Shown: positions 51,674 to 63,254 of the stretch, in pieces
Numbering within the stretch: position 1 is the stretch's first letter
Layout of the letters: each line of letters begins with the position of its first letter
NCBI GenBank assembly: GCA_025594325.1
Contig: JANHCV010000004.1
Location: 930,001 to 994,000, forward strand
Length of the DNA: 64,000 nt
Origin: Blastocladiella emersonii ATCC 22665
Taxonomy: Eukaryota; Blastocladiomycota; Blastocladiomycetes; Blastocladiales; Blastocladiaceae
Reading direction: 5' to 3'
Made by a program: the position numbers and the translations under genes
The notes under the pieces: generated by a model
Seen by the model: only the letters and a program-made list of their open reading frames with translations
Databases searched by the model: none
What the model was told of the DNA's origin: nothing

Positions 51674-53171
51674 CCGCCAAAGAACATCTGGAAGACCTCG
51701 GGTGGGATACCGCCGCCCATGCCGCCCATACCGCCCATGCCGCCCATTCCCCCAAACCCGTCGAAGCCGCCCGACTCGTCGTCGGCGCCCATGTCGTGAC
51801 GGCGGCGCTTCTGCGGGTCCGAGAGCACCTCGTAGGCCTCGGCGACCTCCTTGAACTTGGCCTCGGTGTCGGCGTCGCCGTTGGACTTGTCGGGGTGGTA
51901 CTGGAGGGCGAGCTTGCGGTACGCCTTCTTGATCTCGGCGTCGGACGCGTCGCGCTCGACGCCGAGCACCTTGTAGTAGTTTTTGCGCGACGCGATGCGC
52001 ACCTGCTGCTCGGCGTTCTGGATCGCGAACCGGAGCTCGGCCGTGGGCTCGATCGTGTTGGCGGCCTTGTAGTCGCGGAGCGCCGCCTCCCACTGCTCCG
52101 TCTTGGCGTAGCAGTCGGCGCGGCGCAGGAGCACCTTGTAGTACTCGGGGTCGATCTCGAGCGCCGCCGTGCAGTCCTCGATGGCCTCCTTGTGGCGGCC
52201 GAGCTTGGCGGCGACCGTGGCGCGGTTCGAGTGCAGCTTGGCGAGCACCTGCTTGTTGGACGGGTCGGCCGCCATGGCCTGCGCGTACAGGTCGAGCGCC
52301 TCCTCGAGCTTGCCCGATTTGAACGCGGCGTTGCCCTTCTCCTTGAGCCCGTCGACCTGCTTGACGAGGCGGAACAGGATGCGCGCCGACTTCATGTCGG
52401 GGTCCATGACCAGCGCCTGCTGCAGGTGGGCCAGCGCCTTGCCCGACTCGCCCTGCATGTAGAAGACGCGGCCGCGGAGCGCGAGCGCCTCGGGGTTACC
52501 CGAATCGGCGCGCATTGCGGCGGACGCGATGGCCGCGGCATCGTCGACGTTGCCCGTGCGCGCGAGCGCCTCGCCGCGGAACAGCTTCCACTTGGTGCAC
52601 AGGTCCGACTCCTCGACCGAGTCGCCGGCGACGAGCTGGAACACGCGCGAGATGGCCGACAGCGCCACCTCGTTCTTGTCCTCGGCGAGCGCCGCGTGGT
52701 ACGCGGCCAGCTCCTGCTCGATGCGCGCCACGGTCGCGCGGTCGGCGGTCACGGCGGCGGTGGGGGACACGTCGGCGGCGCGCTCGAGCAGCGCCGCGGC
52801 CTCGGACACCTGGCCCATGACGAGCAGGCACTTGGCGCCGCGCACCATGGCCTTGGCGAAGGCCGGGTCGGCCTCAACGGCGGCCGAGCAGTCGAGCGCG
52901 GCGCGGCGGAAGTCCTTCTGCATCATGTACGCGGCGGCGCGGTTGTTGAGGACCGTAGGGATGGGCGACTCGGCCGCCTCGAGCGACTGCGTGTACAGGT
53001 CGATGGCGCGCGAGTAGATGCCCTTCTTGTAAAACTGGTTGCCCTCCTGCTTGAGCTGCTCGGCGCGCACGCTACGCGAGAGGGAAGGTCAGCGAGGGAG
53101 GGTCGCGTCGCGCGGGAGCGCGAGACAGCGTACCTCGGGCTGTCCTCCATGGGCGTGTCGGTCGACATCAT
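51430..53171 (-). CDS. TPR and J-domain co-chaperone (DNAJC7/TPR2-like)
   Basis: Exon 1 is 53171-53134 ([13 protein letters not shown]) and exon 2 53071-51430; the 62-nt intron (GTACGC...GTAG) is phase 2, total 559 aa. Residues about 14-360 carry nine or so TPR units ([60 protein letters not shown]). The J domain is at about 375-440 with YHPDKS containing the HPD motif. A Gly-Gly-Met repeat region, an acidic stretch, and a His/Ser/Gly-rich tail ([17 protein letters not shown]) follow. DNAJC7-type proteins hand clients between Hsp70 and Hsp90. It converges with the SET gene, with only 70 bp between stops. Confidence 0.93.
51609..51755. repeat. In-gene 9-nt repeat encoding Gly-Gly-Met
   Basis: The plus strand shows repeated CCGCCCATG-type units at 51610-51672 and again at 51712-51748, encoding Met-Gly-Gly runs on the minus strand within the co-chaperone. 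Such repeats replace the G/F region of classical DnaJ proteins and are prone to length variation. Confidence 0.75.
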
Positions 53172-53815
53172 GGTTGTGCTGCGCGGTGGGGTAGTGATAG
53201 AAAGTAGATGTGTGGACGCGAGCGCGCAGGCAAGGCAGACTACGGGGACATTACGGGCGCCTGTGTTAGCGCGGAGGCCCCGATGCGGTGCCCGCCCCGA
53301 CGGCACCCGGCAGCGCTCGCCACGGTCACAGCGCTACAGTTGCTGACACGACGACGTGGGGCCATCGTGCGCGCGCTCCAGCGCGAGCGTGGGACCCGAA
53401 CGGCGCTCGCGCGGGCTGTAGCATTCATGGGACCGGGAGCTTCATGGGTGCATCGGTAGCGGGACGAGCTTCATGGCGAGTGACATACGGACCAGCAGGA
53501 GCAGGCTGGTCTAGACGAGGTCGGTGGGAGCGAGAGCGTTAGCGGAGCGATGAGCGAGGCCGCATCGACGGCCGTGGAAAGCGTGAGACTGGAGAATTTG
53601 CTCAGCCGATGCCCGTGGCACCGCCGTCACGCCGCGCCGGCGCCACTTTGAAACTCGACGCGTCCGAGGTCCGCGGCCTCGCGCGCTCGCCAACTCGTGG
53701 CCATGGACATGGCAAACCATACGACTTGGAATGAGTTGTATTACAAAACCACTACGCGCCCGCTATTTCGAAGCGCCCTCGCTCGACTCACCAACCATAC
53801 GCCGCGTCAGTGGCA
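53172..53815. other. Intergenic region upstream of the co-chaperone gene
   Basis: This 644-bp spacer holds the co-chaperone promoter and the 3' flank of the SWIM gene. Frames here (53208-53459 plus, 53240-53428 minus) have no motifs. Two similar stretches, ACCGGGAGCTTCATGG near 53430 and GGGACGAGCTTCATGG near 53460, form a short imperfect repeat. Confidence 0.45.
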
Positions 53816-54793
53816 CTACTCCCGCTTCCCGCCCTCAGCGGCGCCATCATCTTTTTTGACGGGGTGGCGGCGGTTAAGCTCGTCTAGCCGGTGCAGCGCG
53901 CCGATCGGCGGGAGCTTTTCCGGGTGCGCGTCGCGGATCGCGGCAAAGAGGTCGAGGAGCTTGTTCTGATCAATAGGCTCGTCCCGGAACTGGGGCGGAA
54001 TCGGGTTGAAGTTGGGGTCGTAGTCGAAGGCGTCATCTTCATAATCATCGTCGTCCAAGTCGTCGCCGTCGTCATGACCAAGACGGCCCTCGCCACCACC
54101 AAAGCCCATGAACTCGATCGGCCGCAGCACGTCCTCGGGCTTGCACTGGAGCCGCTTGCCGCGGTACTTGGCAGGCGTGCGCGGGTCCGCGATCGCGGCG
54201 GGGCCGCCGGCGGCGCACTGGATCTCGGCGCGCGAGAGGAACGAGAGGACCGCGATCCCGTGGTCGCAGGTGCCGAAGCCGCCCGCGGGACAGGTGCAGT
54301 GGCCCTCGGCCACGACGGTCTCGCGCTGGTACAAGTCAAGCCGGAAGTACACGTCGTGCGGCGGCTGGTTGGCCTCGGCCGCGGCCACCCCGCAGCGGAC
54401 GAAGAGGGACATGTCGCGGGAAGCGTGGTGAGCGCGCAGCGTGTGCACCAGGACTCCAAGTGAGCGGGCGGAGCTGGTGCGCCGGGTCGCGGTCAGTGAC
54501 GACAAGCCCGTCGCAAAGGCAAGGATCGCCTCGACGTCGAGAGGGCCCATAATCGCAAAAATCTCCTCGAGGCTCTCAAGCCATGCGTCGTCCGGGATAC
54601 TCTGAATCTACACGCGCAACGAGCCGTTGGTCCCGGCAAGGCTACGGCTCAGCAGCAGCGCGCACAGACACACCTTGCCAACCAGGCCCCGCGCTGCGCC
54701 GCCAAGCCAGAGGGCCGCGGCCGGCTTGGGGTTTGTATGGGCTTCACGTTGCGACGAGTTGCTGCTCTGCTTCATGGCGCTACGAGATGACAT
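53816..54793 (-). CDS. SWIM zinc-finger protein
   Basis: Exon 1 is 54793-54674 and exon 2 54607-53816; the 66-nt intron (GTGTGT...TGTAG) is phase 0, total 303 aa. Exon 1 encodes MSSRSAMKQSSNSSQREAHT and ends GLVGK; exon 2 continues IQSIPDDAWLESLEEIF. The SWIM motif is CTCPAGGFGTCDH near residues 142-155 (CxCx..CxH), preceded by the usual strand RETVVAEGHC. An acidic block (DDGDDLDDDDYEDDAFDYD) and a helical, basic C-terminus follow. SWIM fingers bind DNA or proteins; SWS1/ZSWIM7 recombination factors are one subgroup, but the length and tail here differ. Exon 1 assignment is tentative. Confidence 0.75.
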
Positions 54794-55130
54794 GGTTGCG
54801 CTGCGAGAGCTCGAGCGCTCCAGCGCACCAACGCGAAGCGAGCCGGCTTCTCGAACGGGAGATGGGTGTGGCGCGGGCATCACGCGAGGATCGGCGCCAC
54901 TTTGCTCCGACGCGTCGCGGCCAAGGTTGGCGTGCAGACTTGCCAACGTGTGTCCGCCGTGGCCGTGGCTTTCCTTCGCGTAGTCCTCGCGTGACGAAGA
55001 CCTCGTTTTGGCACTCGCTTGAACGCTAGCCGGCCCGCTGGCTATGTAAACCGCCGCCCTCGCCGCCACCGACCGCTTCTCTCCCCAGCAAGACCCTCCC
55101 CTTCTCTTGCAACGTAACACACACTACACC
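54794..55130. other. Divergent promoter region between the SWIM gene and severin
   Basis: This 337-bp spacer separates divergent genes. A TATA-like GGCTATGTAAACC lies near 55041, 90 bp upstream of the severin ATG, and a pyrimidine-rich CTCTCCCCAGCAAGACCCTCCCC leads into the start region. No other feature is visible. Confidence 0.5.
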
Positions 55131-56252
55131 ATGCCGTCCAAGCCCATCGACATCTCGGAGACCAACATCGCGAACCTGGGCTCGGACGCGGAGATCCAGG
55201 GGCGGCTCGTGGCGGCCGAGGCCGAGAAGGCGTGGGACGGCGTTGGCGGCGAGGTCGGCCTGTGGGTGTGGCGCATCGAGCAGTTCAAGGTCGTTGCCGT
55301 GCCGCGCGCCGACTACGGCAAGTTCTACGACGGCGACTCGTACATTGTGCTGCGCACCTACAAGGCGACGCCCGACGCTGAGAAGCTGAGCCACAACCTG
55401 CACTTCTGGCTCGGCGCCAACACGTCGATCGACGAGGCGGGCACCGCGGCTTATAAGACCGTCGAGCTTGATGATCGCCTGCACCGCGTGCCCGTGCAGT
55501 ACCGCGAGCTCCAGGGCCACGAGACGGCGGCGTTCCTGGCGTGCTTCCCGCACTTCATCGTGCTGCAGGGCGGCGTCGCGTCCGGGTTCCGCCACGTCGA
55601 GGAGGCCACCTTCGAGCCGCGCCTGCTGCACGTGAAGCGCAGCGTCGGCGGCAAGGGCGGCAAGAACGTGGTGGTGGCGCGCCAGGTGCCCGTGTCGCCC
55701 GCCTCGCTCAACGCCGGCGACGTGTTCGTGCTCGAGACCAAGACCCACATCTACCAGTGGAACGGCAAGGCCGCGTCGCCGTTCGAGAAGGCCAAGGCCG
55801 CCACGGTCACCAAGGCGCTGTCGGACGACCGCAAGGGCCGCGCCAAGCTGGCCGTCGTCGAGCAGGCCACCATCACGCCCGACCTCAACGCCTTCTACGA
55901 GGCGCTCGGCGGCGACGGCCCGATCGCCGACGCGACGCCCGACGTGCCCGCGGCGCCCGTCCCGACGTCCCTGTACGCGGTCACAGACGCGGCGGGCGCG
56001 GCTGTCGCGTTCAAGCACGTCAAGACGGGCGGGCTGTCGCGCGCGGACCTCAAGTCAGACGACGCGTTCATCGTCGACGGCGGGTACCAGGTGGTGGTGT
56101 GGATCGGCGCGCACGCGAGCGCCGCCGAGAAGAGCGGGGCCGTGGCGGCGGCCGAGAAGTTCCTCGACGACCAGAAGCGGTCCAAGCTCGCGCAGATTGT
56201 ACGCGTGATTGAGGGCGGCGAGTGCTCGATCCTGGACGAGCTCCTGCACTAA
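55131..56252 (+). CDS. Severin/fragmin-type gelsolin-family actin-severing protein
   Basis: Intron-free, 373 aa, the length of three-repeat severins (family about 360-370). Residues about 10-40 form the linker helix region. Repeat 1 reads GEVGLWVWRIEQFKVVAVPR then GKFYDGDSYIVLRTY and LHFWLGANTSIDEAG, the gelsolin G1 signature. Repeat 2 begins GFRHVEEATFEPRLLHVK and contains LNAGDVFVLETKTHIYQWNG. Repeat 3 has LYAVTDAAGAAVAF, LKSDDAFIVDGGYQVVVWIG and ends in a short C-terminus. These proteins sever and cap actin filaments in a Ca2+-dependent way. Leader TCTTGCAACGTAACACACACTACACC precedes the ATG. Confidence 0.93.
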   Translation: MPSKPIDISETNIANLGSDAEIQGRLVAAEAEKAWDGVGGEVGLWVWRIEQFKVVAVPRADYGKFYDGDSYIVLRTYKATPDAEKLSHNLHFWLGANTSIDEAGTAAYKTVELDDRLHRVPVQYRELQGHETAAFLACFPHFIVLQGGVASGFRHVEEATFEPRLLHVKRSVGGKGGKNVVVARQVPVSPASLNAGDVFVLETKTHIYQWNGKAASPFEKAKAATVTKALSDDRKGRAKLAVVEQATITPDLNAFYEALGGDGPIADATPDVPAAPVPTSLYAVTDAAGAAVAFKHVKTGGLSRADLKSDDAFIVDGGYQVVVWIGAHASAAEKSGAVAAAEKFLDDQKRSKLAQIVRVIEGGECSILDELLH

Positions 56253-56345
56253 GTGTGGTGGCGAGAGACGGAGAAGTATACACATGAACAAGATTTTTTT
56301 TTGCTGGCTGGCTGTATATTCAAAAGCGATCCCGACCCGAGAATC

Positions 56346-57311
<966 letters not shown>

Positions 57312-57381
57312 CTACCCTTTTCAGCTCGGCTCTCGGCTCTCGGCGCCTCCGCTCTCCCGAACGCACACCCAAACAACTGCA

Positions 57382-58060
57382 ATGAAGCCATCCGCCGCCG
57401 CCCTGTGCCCGCACCACCTCCCGACGCCGTCCATGGCGGTCGCCGCGCTGCGCGCGCGCCCAGGTGCCGTCGCGGCGGTCGCGATCCCGCTGCTGACGCT
57501 CGGCGCGGCGGCCGCCGTGTACCTGCGCCGCGTGCTGCGCGACCCGAACCCGGTCGCCGTGTGGGCGTCGCTCGCGGCGTGGCCCGCGGGCCTGCGCCGG
57601 TGGTGGTTCACGACGCTCGTGCACCTCGCCAACCCCTTCTCGCGCACCGGCCGCGTCAAGATTGTTGAGTATGGTGTTGGGACGTGTACTGCGCAGGTCA
57701 CGGTACGTCACACCGTGAGTTGTTAGGGAGGAAGTCGCTCACTCGAGTGTCGTGCAGGAACACGCATCGCTGCGCAACCCGTTCCGGTCGATCCACGCGG
57801 CCGAGTTGGCGCTGCTGGGCGAGACGGCGGCGGGCATGGCGTTCCTGGGCCTGCTGTCCAAGTCGCAGCGCGCCATCGTGACGAGCCTGCATTGCGAGTA
57901 CCTCAAGAAGGCGCGCGGCACCATCGTCGCCGTGTCGCACGCGCCCCAGGTGTTCACGGGCCCCGCCGTCTCGGTCCTCGCCGAGATCCGCCAGGATAAC
58001 GCCGACGGCGCCCTGCTCGCTACCGTCACGGTCAACTTTGCCGTGAGCAACAAGAACTGA
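57382..58060 (+). CDS. Hotdog-fold thioesterase-like protein (DUF4442 type), probably membrane-anchored
   Basis: Exon 1 is 57382-57702 and exon 2 57758-58060; the 55-nt intron (GTACGT...TGCAG) is phase 0, total 207 aa. Residues about 20-50 contain a hydrophobic stretch (AVAAVAIPLLTLGAAAAVYL) followed by RR, a possible anchor or mitochondrial signal. The hotdog domain follows: NPFSRTGRVKIVEYGVGTCT, HASLRNPFRSIHAAELALLG (NPxxxIHxxAL pattern of DUF4442/PaaI-like proteins), YLKKARGTIVAVS. Likely acts on an acyl-CoA or acyl-ACP thioester; substrate unknown. An alternative start is the ATG at 57433. It diverges from PUP2 with 247 bp between starts. Confidence 0.8.
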
Positions 58061-58083
58061 TACAACAATAGACTCTGCTTCAA

Positions 58084-59056
58084 TTACTCGACCCGCGCGA
58101 AAAACGCCGTCCACTCGGGCCCACCCACCCGCAGCTCCCGCACCGCGAGCTCGCCGTCCCAGCAGTACACCTTCTCGAGCCCGAGCTCGCGCACATACTC
58201 CGTGACGTGCGCCGCGTAGTGCATCCCGACATCCTCCGGCGCGTGCGCGTCGTCGGACAGCGTGAACCGGGCGCCCGCCTCGCGCATCGCGCGCGCCAGC
58301 TCCAGGCACGGGTACCCCGCGACGCCCTTCTTCCACGCGCGGCTGTTGATCTCGAACAGCGCGCCGCACTCGACCGCCGCCTTGACGTTGCGCTGCACGC
58401 GCGACCACACCTCGGGCGTGCGCAGCGTCGCGACGTGATCCGCAGCCGACGGCGCAAAGATGGCGACCAGGTCGACGTGCCCCACGACGTGCGGGCGGAC
58501 CAGCCGCAGCAGCTCGTACTGCGCGTCAAAGTACGCCGCGTACAGCGCCGCGCGGTCCCCGCCGAAGTGCGCGACGGCGGAGTCGTACAGATCGCGCGAG
58601 AAGTCGATCGGGATCCTCGCGACGTGGTGTACCGACCCAACGACGAGCAGCGGGCGGCCCAGCGCGGTGCCCGCGGCGTTGATGGTGGCGAGCATCTGCG
58701 CCGCGTCGGACGCGGACAGGTACTCGGTCTCGCACCCGACCACGAGGTCGATCTGTCCCGCGTACGCGGTGCGCAGGCGCTTGGCCTCGGCGATGAAGCC
58801 GTCGAATTGCGCCGCGAGGTCCGACACGGTCATGTCGCTCTATACACCCGCAACCGTTAGCGCAACCTCGCCTCGACGCGAGTGCGCACATCAGTACCTC
58901 CTCGGGGTACATGTGCGCGGGCTCGAAACGCGGGACGTGCTCGGTCAGCGCGTACGTGGTGAACCCGCGCGCCACGGCCGCCTGCACCACGCCCTCGAGC
59001 GTGCCCGACCCGTGCCGGCAGAACTGCCCGCTGTGCGAGTGTTGCGAGATTGGCAT
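58084..59056 (-). CDS. HIS2: Histidinol-phosphatase, PHP type
   Basis: Hydrolyses histidinol phosphate in histidine biosynthesis. Exon 1 is 59056-58898 and exon 2 58839-58084; the 58-nt intron (GTACTG...TATAG) is phase 0, total 304 aa. PHP metal-binding motifs are in order: SQHSHSGQFCRHGSGTLE, YALTEHVPRF, GCETEYLS, GSVHHVARIPIDFS, HVVGHVDLVAIF, ALFEINSRAWKKG and FTLSDDAHAPEDVG. This order and spacing match fungal His2/bacterial HisK rather than DNA-polymerase PHP domains. Presence of this gene argues for an organism that makes its own histidine (fungus, plant or bacterium-like pathway), not an animal. Confidence 0.93.
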
Positions 59057-59392
59057 TGCAGTGGTCTAGGTTTCGTTCGTGGTCGCGAAGAGGGAGAGAG
59101 GATCGGCCGCGGGTTCTGAGGAGACCCGAAGCACGCGGCGCGTGACAAATGACTCGGCGTCCCACATCCGAGAGCGAGCCGAGCGAGAGAGCGCAGTTCC
59201 CATCGCGATCGCTGGGGCGGCCAGGGAGGGTGCGAGACACTTTCGGCTCGCAACAGCGCCAGCAGCGACGCGAGGCGAGGCGCGTGGTTGCGCGCCGCGT
59301 GACCTTGCACACACTGCAGCAGATCAATGTCGCGGTGCGCGTCGAGGCCCTCGCTCTCCCTCACCACCATCACGACGCATCACACGCACGCA
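59057..59392. other. Divergent promoter region between HIS2 and the ABITRAM-like gene
   Basis: This 336-bp spacer separates divergent genes and contains purine-rich tracts (GAAGAGGGAGAGAGG near 59090). No TATA box or additional gene is visible. Confidence 0.5.
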
Positions 59393-60380
59393 ATGAAGCC
59401 ATCGCACTCCATGAAACAACCGCCCGCAGCGCCACCGGCCGCCATCCCGTGCAGCCCCGATGTCGTGGTCGAGCAGCCCGAGTACTTTTTCGCCGCATAC
59501 GCTGAAATGGCCTCGGCCAACTACGACGTCAACGCCGAGTGGACGATTGCCACGCGCTATTTCAATCCGCACTTCTTCATCAGCACGTTTTGGGCGAACT
59601 CGTTGTGAGTGGGATCCGGGGCTGACGACGCGCGCTCGCCGCGGTGTAGACCGGACGACCGAGGGCGTCGACCTCGACCGCGACCAGATGGTGATGCAGT
59701 CACCCAACGGGTATGCTCACACACGCTCCGCGAACCACGACCGACAACCACTGACCCTGCCGTACCCGTGTAGCCTGTGCATCGTCTCCTTCGCGCCAAC
59801 CCACCCGATCTACGCGCACGCCGCGCGGACGGGCGCGACCGTGGCTTCCGTCACGTACACGGAGCTCGCGTCGACGAACGTGATGCGCAAGGCGCGCAAC
59901 AACGTGATGGCGAAGCGCAAGCGCGTTGCGCGGGACCTGCCGCCGGGCGGGACGGGCGACTACACCTTCTTCCCACACGTCGACATTGGCGAGGTGACGC
60001 TGTCGGACGGGTCCGTGTGGCCGTTCGCTGCCGCGGTGCACGGCACGATCCTGTCGCTCAACGATGCGGCGGCGAACGGCGGCGAGCCGCAGATCGTCCT
60101 CGACCACGCGCTCAACCGCGGGTTCCTCGTCATCATCAAGCCGACCGCGTACGAGCTGCGCCAGCCCGTCTACCTCCCGCTCGCCCAGTTTGCGGCGGTG
60201 CGGCCCGCGCTCGATGTGAGCCGGTTCCCGGACCTCGTCGGCCCGCGGGATACCAACGAGGAGGAGGAAGAGGAGGAGGAGCGGGCAAAGCAGAAGGTGC
60301 AGGAGGCCGCGGCGGCGAGCAAGAAGTCCACTGCGGACGGGAGCAGCGACGCGGGAAGCGAAGCGGGCGGCGACGAGTAG
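59393..60380 (+). CDS. ABITRAM/Simiate-like protein (FAM206 family)
   Basis: Proposed exons 59393-59604, 59650-59710 and 59774-60380. The second intron (GTATGC...TGTAG) keeps frame; the first (GTGAGT...TGTAG) leaves the sum one base too long, so one base or one boundary is wrong. Exon 1 has TIATRYFNPHFFIS, matching the family's RYFxxxxK start. The middle exon reads GVDLDRDQMVMQSPNG, then LCIVSFAPTHPIY. The next block GDYTFFPHVDIGEVTLSDGS and AAVHGTILSLND matches the GCVH-like core. The tail is acidic with a Glu run. The vertebrate protein is a nuclear, actin-associated transcription modulator; role elsewhere unknown. Confidence 0.75.
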
Positions 60381-60415
60381 TAACCAGCGTTTTAATCACT
60401 AGTAATAGAACTCAC

Positions 60416-62956
60416 TTATTTGGCATACAGCGTCTCCTCGTACTTGCGCTTGGCGACAAACTGGCCGGGCCGGACCTGCGCGTCCGGGTGGTTGGCGAGC
60501 TCGGGCGGGCACCGCGACACGGGGCTCTTGACGAGCAGGTTCTTGAGGTCGTACAGGACCTCGGCGTCGTCCGCACCCAAAAACGTGACGGCGGTCCCCT
60601 TCTTCCCCGCGCGACCCGTGCGCCCGATGCGGTGCGTGTACTCCTCGATGTTCTTGGACATGTCAAAGTTGACGACGAGCGACACGTCGGGGACGTCGAG
60701 CCCGCGGCCCGCGACGTTGGTCGCGAGGAGGATATCGGCCTCGCCGCGCTTCAGCGCGGCAATCGACGCCTCGCGCGCGTCCTGCGACTTGCCGCCGTGC
60801 AGCGCCGTGACGCGCCACCCGTCGCGCGCCAGCTGCTTGTGGTAGTTGTCGACGCTGCGCTTCTGGTTGAAGAAGACGATGATGGGCGGCGCGTACTCCT
60901 CGAGCAGCTCGAGCATCCGCGCCTTGCGCCGGTTCTCGTCCCCCAAAAACTCGACGCGTTGGTCGACCGTGTCGACGGCCTTGCCCGCGTTCCCGATGAT
61001 CACCGTCGCCGGCTTGCGCAGGTACTTTTGCGCGAGGCGTTCGACTTGCGGCGGCATCGTCGCCGAGTACATGACCATCTGCCGGAAGTGCTTGCCGCCG
61101 AGCGCCGCGAGGACCGATGCGGGCAGCGGGTGCCGCTCGATGACGACGCCCGACGACGACGTGGCCGCGTCACCCGATGCGTCGCCGCCGTTGTGGTGGC
61201 CCTGGTCCATGCCGTAGTGGTGGTGGTGGTGGCCCATCCCGTCGCCGTTGCCCATGTTCTGGAACGCGGAGCGGGCGCGGGCGAGCGCGTCCTGGTCGTG
61301 CTCCTCGCGCGAGTAGCGGTTGGCGGCGGCCGACGAGACGGAGGCGGCGTGGGCGGCGGACCGCTGCGCGGCCTCGCGCTCCTTGAGCTCCTCGGCCGAG
61401 ATGGGCAGGTTGTCGAGGATGAAGGTGACGTCGGCCTCGAAGCCCATGTCGATCATGCGGTCGGCCTCGTCCATGACGACGTAGCAGCACTGGCCGAGGA
61501 CCACGATGCGGCGCTCGAGGCACTCCTTGAGCCGACCGGGCGTCGCGATGATGATCTCGCACCCCTGGCTGAGCGAGAAGGACTGCTCCTCGATCGAGTG
61601 CCCGCCGACAATCGACACGCACCGGTACCCGAGCGGGCGTGCAAACTTGGTCGCCTCGACCTCGATCTGCTGCGCGAGCTCGCGCGTCGGGACCATGATG
61701 AGCGCGTAAGGGCCGAGGTTCGCGTTCTCCTGCACGATCTTGGGCAGCGACATGATGAAGGACAGCATCGGCACCAGGAACGTCAGCGTCTTGCCCGAAC
61801 CCGTCTCGGCGATGCCCATCATGTCCCGGTTCTGCAGGCCGATCGGGATCGACTGCCGCTGGATCGGCGTCGGCTCCTTGTACCCGACGGCGTCGATTAC
61901 CTCGAGGATGGCGCGCGGGATCGACGACTCGCGCCAGCTGCGCAGCGGGTGCGGGACGTTCCCGCCTACATGCACGGAGCGACGAGTGTCAGTGATCGCA
62001 CGCGACGGGTGAACCCACTGCAACGAATCGTACCCTTGGTGGTGATGTTAAAGTCCTCCTTGAAGATGCGCCAGTCGCGCTCCTTCATCTCGTGAAGACT
62101 CTTCTCGGTCCAGCGGCGGTTGTCGAGCTTCTCGTTGTCCGCGTCCTTGGAAGACGCCACACCCATGCCGCCGAGGTGCCCACGGCCAAACGCGTTGTAC
62201 TCGACGCGGCGGTCGTACAGCGGGTTGGCGTCGCGCGACGTGTCCTCGCTCGCGTCCCAGTCGAAGACGAAGCGGCGGTCGTTGGTCCGGCGCGTGCGCC
62301 GCTTACGCTTGTCGCCGCCCATGTACCGCTCGCGGATCAGCTCGAGCTCCTCGGGCGTCAGGTTCTTGAGCTCCTCGTCCGTCGGGCCGTCGCGGTCGCG
62401 CTCGCGGTCGTCGTGGCCGCGGTCCCGGTCCCGGCCGTTCCCGCCACGTGGACGGTCGCGATCGCGATCCCGGTCGTTGCCACCGCGGCGCGAGTGCGGC
62501 GATGGATCGCGACGCCGGCGGTCCCCGCGATCGCGCGAGCGGGAACGCGACCGGTCCCTGCGCCGCCAGTCCCCGCGGTCGTCGCGCCGGTCGCGTCCGC
62601 CGCGGTCGTTGCTGGACGCGGCAGCCCCGCGACCGAACCGCGATGAGCTGGTGGACGTCGAGGCAGGCGCGGGTGGCGCGTGGCGGGCCTCCTCGAAGAA
62701 GGTCTTGCGCTGCTCGCGCTCCTCGGCCTGCTGGTCGCGCAGCTTCTCGACCTCGGCGGCGCGGCGGGCGAGGGCCAGTGCGGCACGTTCTTCCTTGGAC
62801 AGAAATTTGGGCTACATGGCATGAACGAGGGTCAGGACCAGGGCGGAAGGGGTGGTCGGCAGCGCTCAGACGTGCCTTGGCGTTGGCGTTCTTCTCCTCA
62901 AGCTTGCTCTTCACCACATCCTCGAGGGCGAGCGGGTCCTTTTTGGCGTGATTCAT
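60416..62956 (-). CDS. PRP28: DEAD-box pre-mRNA splicing helicase Prp28 (DDX23/U5-100K)
   Basis: Displaces U1 from the 5' splice site in spliceosome assembly. Exons: 62956-62876, 62811-62034, 61965-60416, total 802 aa. Intron 1 (62812-62875) starts with GC: only a GC-AG splice joins NANAK to PKFLSKEERAALALARR in frame, and that joined motif is typical of Prp28. Residues about 75-190 are an Arg/Asp/Ser-rich RS-like domain. Then DEELKNLTPEELELIRERYM and FVFDWDASEDTSRD, both Prp28 hallmarks. Helicase motifs: AETGSGKT (about 338), PTRELAQQ, DEADRMIDMGFE (about 451), YSATMPP (about 586), HRIGRTGR (about 733). An insert of about 110 residues with a His-rich part separates motifs II and III. Confidence 0.95.
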
Positions 62957-63254
62957 GGTTGCAGTAGGTTGAGATGCATGGGCTGAAGCGAGGGCAGGTC
63001 AAGAGAGAGCGGGAGGGAGGGAGAGCGACTCTAAAACGAAAGAAGGAGGCGCGACGGTCGCGGCCATCAGCTGATGCTCCCGCGCCGCTTCCTCTCCGCT
63101 TTTCATCGCCGGCCCGCCGACCTCCCTCCCCCTCGAACGCGTTCCCAACCACATTGCCGCGGCCTGCGACTGTAGCTGCAACTGCCCCTTTCCCGCACTC
63201 TTTGCTACGAATCGACGCGCACACCGTGCCATCTGCCGCCCGGAAACCGAAACC

